40,983 nucleotides of DNA from Deltaproteobacteria bacterium (lineage in GTDB: Bacteria > Desulfobacterota > Desulfobulbia > Desulfobulbales > Desulfocapsaceae): NCBI GenBank assembly GCA_026388715.1, contig JAPLJF010000031.1, forward strand, positions 1 through 40,983, read 5' to 3'. Made by a program: the position numbers and the translations under genes. Shown one piece after another: positions 1 through 6,632 of this stretch (positions within the stretch are counted from its first letter, which is position 1; each line of letters opens with the position of its first letter). The notes beneath the pieces are model-generated. The model did no database searches. It had not been told where the DNA came from and worked only from the letters and a program-made list of their open reading frames with translations.

Positions 1-73
1 GAGCATCGAACAATAGGAACAAGACGGCCGGGAAATAAAAACGCATAAAAATAACCAACCACAATGAAAACGG

Positions 74-95
74 TGAAAAATTCACTCATTTTTCA
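74..95. repeat. 8-bp perfect inverted repeat, possible terminator
   Basis: TGAAAAAT, a 6-base spacer, then ATTTTTCA. It lies upstream of the cassette core site. It could be a weak terminator of a gene left of the window; no function can be assigned. The rest of 1-134 shows no gene. Confidence 0.35.
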
Positions 96-134
96 TTCGG
101 ATCATTATTGTAATTCGGGTTTTTCTACAGACTC

Positions 135-141
135 GTTGGGC
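135..141 (+). other. Integron core site (GTTRRRY) at left end of a gene cassette
   Basis: GTTGGGC matches the GTTRRRY core at which integron integrases recombine. It sits 18 bases before the ATG of the VOC gene, the short 5' leader typical of integron cassettes. With the attC-like site at 478-543 it would delimit one cassette. No integrase or complete attI is visible in the 134 bases to the left, so this is inference from paired sites. Confidence 0.4.
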
Positions 142-159
142 ATCTTCAGGAGAGCGTCA

Positions 160-471
160 TGGAACCACGCATTAGCCTTATCACATTATCACCCTCGGCG
201 TGTCTGATCTTGAGAGTGCTACACGGTTCTACGAGGAGTGCCTTGGCCGACCTCGACTTGAGACACCACCGTTCGTTACGTTCTTCGCGCTTGCGCATAA
301 CGGACGCTCACCCGCAGTGGTAGATGCATTACTTGAGCGCGTTGCCGAATACGGAGCGAAAGTCACGAAACCAGGACAACCTACAGACTTGGGTGGTTAC
401 TCTGGATATTTCACAGACCTCGACGGGTTTGTTGGGAAGTTGCTCATAATCCAAGTTCTCCTTATGTGTGA
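160..471 (+). pseudogene. Decayed VOC/glyoxalase-like gene (cassette gene)
   Basis: The remnant encodes a small vicinal-oxygen-chelate (glyoxalase/bleomycin-resistance-like) protein. It starts MEPRISLIT at 160 behind AGGAG, and the family body (SDLESATRFYEECLG, LAHNGRS, VDALLERV, GGYSGYFTDLDGF) is plain. Three lesions are visible. An 8-base near-duplication of TTATCAC around 181-196 shifts the frame after SLIT. About 35-40 residues are missing between FFA and LAHN. One T is lost near 433; restoring it gives WEVAHNP and a stop at 469-471, seven bases before the attC-like site. A continuous frame at 200-541 exists only by running through these lesions into the attC sequence, so no active enzyme is expected. 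The family assignment is from recalled VOC consensus. Confidence 0.7.
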
Positions 472-477
472 CCAGAT

Positions 478-543
478 GCCCAACCCTGCGCTCAAGAGGG
501 ACTGTGCAAAAAGCCGCGCAGTCCGTTTAGCTCCACGTTAGAA
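478..543 (+). other. attC-like integron recombination site
   Basis: The left end GCCCAAC fits the R'' consensus RYYYAAC. The right end GTTAGAA (537-543) fits R' GTTRRRY except for its last base. Between them the arms CTGCGCTCAAGAGGGACTG and CAGTCCGTTTAGCTCCACG pair imperfectly, with the extrahelical mismatches expected of attC. The inner stem is GGACTGTGC/GCGCAGTCC. Its 66-base length is within the usual attC range. The site immediately follows the restored stop of the VOC pseudogene. Confidence 0.55.
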
Positions 544-668
544 GTCGCAAACTCACGCAATGACTCCCACACGTTTTGCAATTTTGGCAGTTTCTTCAAT
601 CGTGGTTCTGCATCATGAGAGAGCCTTAACCAACAAGCTAATGAGGTATGTGGAACGGAGGTAACAAA

Positions 669-1916
669 ATGCCAATTAAAGGACCCGCTGAATTTCCTCC
701 GAAGGATGATCGACCCCGCGTGATTGGCATCGAGTTTTCTCCCCGCACCCTCATCATTTTGGTACTCATCCTCTCCGGCCTGTGGGTGCTGAACCGGCTT
801 CTACCCGTGATTCTGGTACTCGTGGCGGCTCTTCTCATCGTCGGCACGATAAGTCCCGCGGTCCGGTGGCTCGAAGAGCGGCGCATGCGCCGGGGCCTAT
901 GCATCGCCATCGTTTTCACCGGGCTTCTGGTGGTCACCGTTTTTTTCATCACAATGACGATTCCAGCACTCATAACGCAGGCGTCGGACCTTATGGATCA
1001 GGTACCCGCCCTGCGGGAACGCCTGGTGAACTGGTTGGCGGTCTCCCCACTGACCAACTCCTTAGCGGACCTGCTTCGTGACTGGCAATTGGGCGATATT
1101 GTAAGGATGGTCGCCTCGAATGCCATCGCGTTCTCCACTAGTGCTATCGTGCTCTTCGCGTATATTCTGAGTTCCTTATTCCTTGCGCTGTACATCATGA
1201 TCGACCGGGATCGGCTGCGCGGAGGCTTCTTCTTGGTGGTTCCCAGGTCCCACCATATCCGGCTTTCCCGGATCTTGCTGAACATGGAATCCATCGTCGG
1301 TGCCTACATCCGCGGGCAGGTGATCACCTGTGCTTTCATGGGTGCCTTCGTCTTCATTCTCCTGAGCGTCTGCGGGGTTTCTAACGCCTTGGCCATCGCG
1401 GTGTTTGCGGGCGTTGCCGATGTCCTTCCCTACATCGGTGCCCTGCTTTCGGTGGGGGCCGCAGTGGCGGCATCTCTCCCCGGCGGCCCTACCATCATTC
1501 TCGTCGTGCTCGTGCTGATGCTCACTTACGAGGAATTCGAGAGCCGTGTAATCGTACCCCGAATCTATGGAAGCGCGTTGCGCCTCCCGTCGTCCGTGGT
1601 CCTTTTTTCGCTTTTGGCAGGAACCGTTTTGTTGGGCATTGTCGGAGCGCTTCTTGCCCTTCCGGTGGCGGCAGCGGTGCGAATGCTCATCGAGGAACTG
1701 CGCGTCGAACTGCCTGGTCAGCAGGAACAGGCTGAAGATATAGAGACCAGGGTACGCGACGAACGCGGTGAAGAGGAATATGAGCACCGGACCGAAGGCA
1801 TGCCCGCCGAGCAGGCCGCCGCCATCGCCGTCGAGATCTCCACCGATCGCCATAAGGAAGAAAGCAGTCTGTCAACGAAAACGGATGCACCTGTGGCGGA
1901 CGATCAGTCCGGTTGA
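669..1916 (+). CDS. AI-2E family transporter (PerM/YdiK-like permease)
   Basis: This is an integral inner-membrane protein of the AI-2E/PerM family, whose members export small molecules or ions; the substrate cannot be read. The ATG at 669 is chosen because GGAGG at 657-661 precedes it. An earlier ATG at 648 has no ribosome binding site. The 415-residue product has the family's hydrophobic segments, with hairpins near residues 20-65 and 75-100 and a block at 150-350. The family motif region (YIGALLSVGAA, LTYEEFESRVIVPRIYG, then a GALLALPVAA helix) is intact. The last about 65 residues are an acidic, charged cytoplasmic tail that is not conserved in the family. The gene is richer in GC than its neighbours, lies between two pseudogenes, and was probably acquired. 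Confidence 0.85.
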   Translation: MPIKGPAEFPPKDDRPRVIGIEFSPRTLIILVLILSGLWVLNRLLPVILVLVAALLIVGTISPAVRWLEERRMRRGLCIAIVFTGLLVVTVFFITMTIPALITQASDLMDQVPALRERLVNWLAVSPLTNSLADLLRDWQLGDIVRMVASNAIAFSTSAIVLFAYILSSLFLALYIMIDRDRLRGGFFLVVPRSHHIRLSRILLNMESIVGAYIRGQVITCAFMGAFVFILLSVCGVSNALAIAVFAGVADVLPYIGALLSVGAAVAASLPGGPTIILVVLVLMLTYEEFESRVIVPRIYGSALRLPSSVVLFSLLAGTVLLGIVGALLALPVAAAVRMLIEELRVELPGQQEQAEDIETRVRDERGEEEYEHRTEGMPAEQAAAIAVEISTDRHKEESSLSTKTDAPVADDQSG

Positions 1917-2020
1917 TACGTAGTAGCTGCGTGCGGCGAGGCGTCAAATAAAAAATCCTGGTTTCTGATCAGGTATCAGCTTCCTACTCTACCTAATAAA
2001 TCGATGGGAAATAGTACAAA

Positions 2021-2361
2021 AGTGTCATATTCAATGGAGGCGTATGTCCCCCCCAGGGCTATCTGCTTCCCTCTTTTTCTGAATTGATTACAGTTCATGG
2101 ATTCTTTTTGAATGAAGAGTGCCCCTGGTTATGACCACCAGATCGCAAGTAAATTCAAAATTGATTGCAGTTACATTCTCATCCGCGTGAGCATATTGGA
2201 TGTTTACCCCTGTTGGTGTCAATGCCATCAATGTTGCCAAGGCTGAATTCGGCATCAATGTTCTAGTGCCCAGAATATCTGCTGTTCCTTGCATGGACCA
2301 GAAATTGTCTGGATGTCTGGGAGCTATCAGATAGATTTTTTGAAATCTTTTTTTGATCCAT
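2021..2361 (-). pseudogene. 5' stub of a B12-binding radical SAM gene, frameshifted
   Basis: The minus strand reads KIYLIAPRHPDNFWSMQGT, then PNSALATLMALTP, ADENVTAINFEFTCDLVVITRG and SKRIHEL before a stop at 2088. Shifting frame there continues as QFRKRGKQIALGGTYAS. This is the order of the cobalamin-binding (Rossmann) domain in front of many radical SAM enzymes: FWS, P-x-L-x-L-x-T-L, DEN, D-V-I-T-G and LGG-x-A. A second frame problem lies in the poly-A run after the ATG at 2361. The homology fades near 2021 and no CxxxCxxC domain follows, so only the N-terminal domain survives. The assignment rests on recalled family patterns. The rest of 1917-2407 shows nothing else. Confidence 0.6.
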
Positions 2362-2407
2362 AATGTTTAAACTTTGAACGATTCATTACAGGGTCCTGTT
2401 ATTGGGT

Positions 2408-3139
2408 TCATAACTGAGTTTTTAAATTATTGACCTGTATAGGGGAGGAGAATGATGAAGACTTTCTTTTGTTGTATCTGGCAACAATGACCACAAAACC
2501 CGCTCGTTCATCCAGGCCAGGGCTGGCCGGTTCAAATTCTGCCAGTTTTTCCGGCGTCTGATAGAGGGTTGAGGCGCTTTTGCAGATATGGAAGCTATTT
2601 TTGGTGAGGAGTTGTTGCAGCTGGGCGATGGTGGAGAACCGGGCTGTTTGATAAAAGGGGTGTCCGTGCTCTTTTTTCTGGAGCAGATTCCGGCCCCAGG
2701 CGCTGTCTGCCGGGACAAGGCCAACGACCAGAGGCGCATCGTGTCGCAGGGCGCGCGCACATTCCTGCAAAAAACGGGTGGGGGATTCGAGAAAGCAGAG
2801 GGTGAAGAGCAGGAAAATGGCGCCGAGGGAGGACGTGGCAAAGGGAAGCTCCTCGGCTATGGCCTGACAGGTGCAGATACCTCTTTTTTTTGCCAATAAG
2901 AGGGGGGCCATGGCCGGGTCGATGCCCAGAGGGATCTGCAGGGCCTCGGCGAAACGACCGGGGCCGACGCCAACTTCAAGGGCTGGCTGGGAGAAGCTGA
3001 TATCCAGAGATTGAATGGCGGCTTTTTCAATGGCAAAGAGCTGGCTGTTGTCAAACCAGGTATCATATTCCTCGGCCCGTTCATGGAAGACTTGTGAGCT
3101 GTGCTGCCAACGTGGTGTCTTTGGTGGTTGTTCTCGCAT
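2408..3139 (-). CDS. Class I SAM-dependent methyltransferase
   Basis: This 243-residue protein is a Rossmann-fold, UbiE/BioC-like methyltransferase of unknown substrate. Near the N-terminus is the usual lead-in FHERAEEYDTWFD (residues 18-30). Motif I is ALEVGVGPGRFAEAL (about 53-67), with an acidic GID after it. The motif IV region is GAIFLLFTLCFLESP. The ATG lies inside the 3' end of mltA, giving a 59-base overlap. No later in-frame start precedes the conserved YDxWF block, so the overlap looks real and suggests translational coupling. Only a weak GAAAG precedes the start. It is the last gene of the mltB-mltA run. The target, whether small molecule, quinone or RNA, is not indicated. Confidence 0.8.
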   Translation of the reverse strand: MREQPPKTPRWQHSSQVFHERAEEYDTWFDNSQLFAIEKAAIQSLDISFSQPALEVGVGPGRFAEALQIPLGIDPAMAPLLLAKKRGICTCQAIAEELPFATSSLGAIFLLFTLCFLESPTRFLQECARALRHDAPLVVGLVPADSAWGRNLLQKKEHGHPFYQTARFSTIAQLQQLLTKNSFHICKSASTLYQTPEKLAEFEPASPGLDERAGFVVIVARYNKRKSSSFSSPIQVNNLKTQL

Positions 3140-4340
3140 CTTTCTTTACCAGAAAGTAGAGCTGCCCTTGTTCCTTCATGTTGCCGGCAGCTGTTTCGGC
3201 GTAATGACCATTCCCCCAGAACAAATCGGCCCGACCTGCGCCCTTGATCGCTGCCCCCGTATCCTGCGGCAGGACAAAGCGCTGCATGGTCTCCCATTTC
3301 AAGAGTTGTCCCTCCTTGTCAAGGACAGGTTTTTGTGAGATCAGATAGGCCATGACCCCTGTGGGCAGGGTTGCAGGGTCAACCGCGATGGAGCGTCCGG
3401 CGGTGAGCGGCAATCCTATACTGCCAGTAGGACTCTCTTTTGTTTTATTCCATTGAAAAAAGACAAAACGGGGATTGTGATGCAGGATGCGTTTCTGCTC
3501 ATCTGGATTTTGCTGCAGGTAGTGACGGATGGTTGGCATGGTGGCTTCTTCGCGGGACATCTTGTTTTCATCCACCAGAAGCTTGCCGATGCTTTTGTAT
3601 TTCCGGCCATTGGTCGCCGCAAATTGAACGGCCTGTAAGGAGCCATCACGGAGACGAACCTTTCCAGATCCTTGGACATGGAGAATAAAGGCGTCCACCG
3701 GGTCTTTCAGATACACCAGTTCATTGCCTGCCAGCAGGTTTCCTTCTTCTATCTCGGCCCTGGTCCAGAAGGGAACCTTTCCCATTTCTGTATCTTTACG
3801 ACCTATTGTTTTCTTACCCGTTACCGGATCCCGATAGGTAAGGAGCGAAGCAGGGGCGGTATAAAGAGGATGGATAAATGGATCTTTTCGGGTCAGGCTC
3901 CCTTCCAGCAGGGGCTCGTAATAACCGGTGATCAGCATTTCTCCTTTTTCCCCTTTGTTCCGGCCGCTTGCCTGATAGAGGATAAAGTTCTCCCGGACGG
4001 CATGATCGAATTCCTCCGGACTTAGCTTCTGCTTCAGGATGTCAAGAAAGGTTTCCATTGATTCAAGCAGACAGTTCTTAGAACACAAATCTTGCCCCAG
4101 TCGAGTGATGGTGTCAGGGGGAAGTGTTTTCAGGTAGTCCAGGTGGCGTGTCGCGGCTATGATCAGGCTCTTGTCGTCCATGTCGTCCCGTAACAAGGAC
4201 GGGAGTTGGTTCTGTTGAGGGACAAGGAGGGGTAATTCTTGCGTATGGCCATGGAGTGGCCACCACAGGCCAAGAAAAAAAATAAATACTGCCCATGTTG
4301 TCAAAAACGGAAGACATGTGACTTGTGGTGAAAATCTCAT
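3081..4340 (-). CDS. mltA: Membrane-bound lytic murein transglycosylase A
   Basis: MltA cleaves the MurNAc-GlcNAc bond of peptidoglycan with formation of 1,6-anhydroMurNAc, acting in the periplasm. The 419-residue product begins with a signal peptide (hydrophobic PFLTTWAVFIFFLGLWW). No lipobox cysteine is visible, unlike E. coli MltA, so it may be soluble or held by an uncleaved anchor. The MltA domain spans about 120-290 (ITGYYEPLLEGS, FILHVQGSGKVRL). It is followed by the C-terminal 3D domain, whose aspartates are seen in AVDPATLPTG, PQDTGAAIKGAGRADLFWG and downstream. It starts four bases after the mltB stop and overlaps the methyltransferase gene downstream, an operon arrangement. Length and domain order are normal. 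Confidence 0.9.
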   Translation of the reverse strand: MRFSPQVTCLPFLTTWAVFIFFLGLWWPLHGHTQELPLLVPQQNQLPSLLRDDMDDKSLIIAATRHLDYLKTLPPDTITRLGQDLCSKNCLLESMETFLDILKQKLSPEEFDHAVRENFILYQASGRNKGEKGEMLITGYYEPLLEGSLTRKDPFIHPLYTAPASLLTYRDPVTGKKTIGRKDTEMGKVPFWTRAEIEEGNLLAGNELVYLKDPVDAFILHVQGSGKVRLRDGSLQAVQFAATNGRKYKSIGKLLVDENKMSREEATMPTIRHYLQQNPDEQKRILHHNPRFVFFQWNKTKESPTGSIGLPLTAGRSIAVDPATLPTGVMAYLISQKPVLDKEGQLLKWETMQRFVLPQDTGAAIKGAGRADLFWGNGHYAETAAGNMKEQGQLYFLVKKDARTTTKDTTLAAQLTSLP

Positions 4341-4344
4341 GGTT

Positions 4345-5415
4345 TCAATGGGTTTGTTTCAGCGCCTCAGCCAGTTCACAGACTGCCATGGCGTATCTGC
4401 TTGAGTTGTTCCATGCGGTAATGGCCTGAAAATTCGGATAGGCGGCTACATAGCGAAATCCTCCACCGTTGAAGGGGTCTTTTTCAAGACCAACGATAGA
4501 TAGTTGTTTGTTCCCAGGAGGGGGTGGCAGCTTAATTCCCTGGATTTTACTGACAACCTGCCAGTCGACCCTGTTTTTGGTTCCTTGGTTGCTGGCATTG
4601 ATGAGTTCCTGACCTTTTAATTCGTTGCCGATGTCCACATAGAGGGGGGTGCCAAGGACCCAATGGTAGCGGTGGAGATAGTTGGCGATGGAGGCCAGGA
4701 TATCGTTGATGGAGGTAAAAACATCAATTTTTTTATTCCCGTCAAGACTGATGGCATATTCCCGGTAACTGGAAGGGATGAATTGGGTCTGACCAAAGGC
4801 GCCGGCGTAAGAACCGGTGACGGTAAGGGTGTCAAACTGGTTCTCGCGACAGAGGAGGAGAAAATCGACGAGCTGGTCACGAAAGAAGGCGCTGCGTCGC
4901 GGATAGGCGTCAAAGAGGGTGTTCAATGTTTTGAAGACCCCATATTTCCCTTTATGCTCACCAAAATGGGATTCAATACCCCAGATGGCAATGACTATTT
5001 CGCGATTGACTCCCAGCTCTTTTTCAATTCGGTCCAGAATTTGCTGATTGGTCTTCAGTTCTTGTCGCCCTCTTTCGATGACCTCCGGAGTGATAAACAG
5101 TGGCCAGTAGGAATAATAGGGTTTGGCTTCCCATTGCTTATCCATGAGTTCCAGTACTTTTTTGTCAATCGTGATACCGGCAAACAGCCGATCCAGCTCA
5201 GCCTGAGTGAAATGATGCTTTTCGCGAAGTTCCTTGAACAGTGTGGTGTATTTTTCCTGTTGCAGATTAATGGCTTGGCCATCTGTTACAAGATCGGCAG
5301 CCTTTGCTTTTTCGGTATTATTTGTGGCCATAGCCATAGCCACAGGGGTAAAAGAGCTAAGACCGATACTGGAAATGGCAAATACAAATATGGCGAAACG
5401 AGAAAATGTATTAAT
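4345..5415 (-). CDS. mltB: Lytic murein transglycosylase B, probable ATT start
   Basis: This is an MltB/Slt35-family (GH103) lytic transglycosylase acting on periplasmic peptidoglycan. The catalytic Glu is in IWGIESHFGEHKG, followed by the family blocks RRSAFFRDQLVDFLLL, GSYAGAFGQTQFIPSSY and DILASIANYLHRYHW. The first conventional start in frame is GTG at 5343, but that product has no signal peptide. The frame stays open upstream to a TAA at 5436-5434 and encodes a convincing signal peptide (INTFSRFAIFVFAISSIGLSS, ending in TPVAMAMA). The only plausible start for it is ATT at 5415, seven bases after AGAGG (5427-5423). ATT is a rare start, best known from infC. The family call is firm; the start is inferred. 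The gene leads the mltB-mltA-methyltransferase run. Confidence 0.88.
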   Translation of the reverse strand: MNTFSRFAIFVFAISSIGLSSFTPVAMAMATNNTEKAKAADLVTDGQAINLQQEKYTTLFKELREKHHFTQAELDRLFAGITIDKKVLELMDKQWEAKPYYSYWPLFITPEVIERGRQELKTNQQILDRIEKELGVNREIVIAIWGIESHFGEHKGKYGVFKTLNTLFDAYPRRSAFFRDQLVDFLLLCRENQFDTLTVTGSYAGAFGQTQFIPSSYREYAISLDGNKKIDVFTSINDILASIANYLHRYHWVLGTPLYVDIGNELKGQELINASNQGTKNRVDWQVVSKIQGIKLPPPPGNKQLSIVGLEKDPFNGGGFRYVAAYPNFQAITAWNNSSRYAMAVCELAEALKQTH

Positions 5416-5621
5416 AGCAGGACCTCTTGTAACTTATGGAAGTGTCAAGTTTTTTTTGTGAAATCATTCCACTTCGTTTTTTTTTGAGGAAGGGTCGATC
5501 TTTCGGACCTTTCCAATGAGAATTAACCATCAGTGTACTCCCATCTTCAGCGAGATACAAGTCAGAAGGCGGCAGCAGGTAGATTCTGCGGCCATAATCT
5601 TTACTGGCTTTGTTTCCAGTC

Positions 5622-6626
5622 TCAATTCTGTGACGAGTCGTTCAATGATATGGGTCGTTTGCCACCAGATCCATCAAAGGTTGCGTGAAAAGCGGAGATA
5701 AATTTATCGAGCATTTCCGGGGGAAGCGAGTTGATTCCTGCGGCTGCCGCACGTCCTCCTCCCGTGGGAAAGGCTCTGCAGAGGGTATCCGCGTTCTTTC
5801 TGTCTGCCAGAGGGGCTCTGACGCTGATGCGCAGGGTGGAATCCGCATTGTCAACGATCAGTGCGTGGGCAGCTTCTTTTTTTTCCTGGGCCTTCAGATT
5901 GGCAAAAACACCAGAGACTCGTCGTGCCCATGTCGTGTCGGGAAAGTGAAAAATCCGATTGGCGTTGCCTGGATTGATGGCGTTTTGACTGAGCGCCAGA
6001 GTCATATCCTGTTGGAAGCCCTGACGCAGTATGGAAAGCGTTGGAGAGGAAGCAATAAAGTCCAGAGGGTCCTCATAGGGGCGAATCGCTCTGTAAAGAT
6101 CAGCCGGGTGAAAGTAGAGATCAGTTAGATTTGCCCCATAACCATTATAGTTCAGGAGTTCCCCAAGTTCTCGGAGTTGCTCTATGACTGTTTCCGAGAG
6201 AGAAAGAGTTCGCGCGGCTTTATGGGCAGCGTCATGCAGATTGTCGCCGAATGCCGCCACAATAGCCCATTTTCGGAAACGTCCGTGGAGCAGAGAATCA
6301 ATAATAAGAGCAGTGCAGGTGTCAGGGGCTGTGTTGATATGGGCGGTGAGGGCAGCTGACTCCGGGATCACGCCCGCAAAATGATGATCTATGTAGAGTA
6401 TTTGATTGGATTGGGTCAGGAGTGTTTGCAGAAAAGGACGGTTGCTGTCAAGAGAAAGGTCAAGGACTGTCAGCGAGCTTTGTGCTACGCCCTGCAGTAT
6501 TGATAACAGAGCGATATCTCGTTTTACGCCGGTGATCAGGATGGCATCAGGGCATGGTGTGTCAAGGCGGAGTTGATGCAGGGCGCAGATTCCGTCGGCA
6601 TCGCCATTAAAGATGTCATACTGCAT
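5622..6626 (-). CDS. DHH family phosphoesterase
   Basis: This is a 334-residue DHH-superfamily protein, relatives of which hydrolyse nanoRNA, cyclic dinucleotides or polyphosphate; its substrate is unknown. The metal-binding motifs are in order: DIFNGDADGICAL (residues 4-16), LDLS (about 55), YIDHHF (about 77-82, the DHH) and AAFGDN (about 124-129). The C-terminal DHHA1-like part contains RAPLADRKNADTLC and the glycine-rich PTGGGRAAAAG substrate loop. The ATG lies six bases after the lptD stop, with GGAAAG inside the end of lptD as ribosome binding site, so the two are co-transcribed. A functional link with LPS transport is not obvious. The window holds a second DHH protein, the tRNA nucleotidyltransferase fusion. 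Confidence 0.82.
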   Translation of the reverse strand: MQYDIFNGDADGICALHQLRLDTPCPDAILITGVKRDIALLSILQGVAQSSLTVLDLSLDSNRPFLQTLLTQSNQILYIDHHFAGVIPESAALTAHINTAPDTCTALIIDSLLHGRFRKWAIVAAFGDNLHDAAHKAARTLSLSETVIEQLRELGELLNYNGYGANLTDLYFHPADLYRAIRPYEDPLDFIASSPTLSILRQGFQQDMTLALSQNAINPGNANRIFHFPDTTWARRVSGVFANLKAQEKKEAAHALIVDNADSTLRISVRAPLADRKNADTLCRAFPTGGGRAAAAGINSLPPEMLDKFISAFHATFDGSGGKRPISLNDSSQN

Positions 6627-6632
6627 GGTGTC

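Noticed and set aside
200..541. Intact 113-residue VOC protein ending in a basic tail
   Set aside because: The frame runs through an internal deletion, a 1-base deletion and the attC-like site. Restoring the lost base recovers the family end and a natural stop at 469-471.
1176..1853. 225-residue minus-strand frame
   Set aside because: Shadow of the GC-rich permease gene, with His/Asp/Gly-rich composition and no ribosome binding site.
5460..5520. Terminator between the DHH and mltB genes
   Set aside because: A mismatched 9-bp stem exists, but the adjacent homopolymer is on the wrong side for the transcribed strand.
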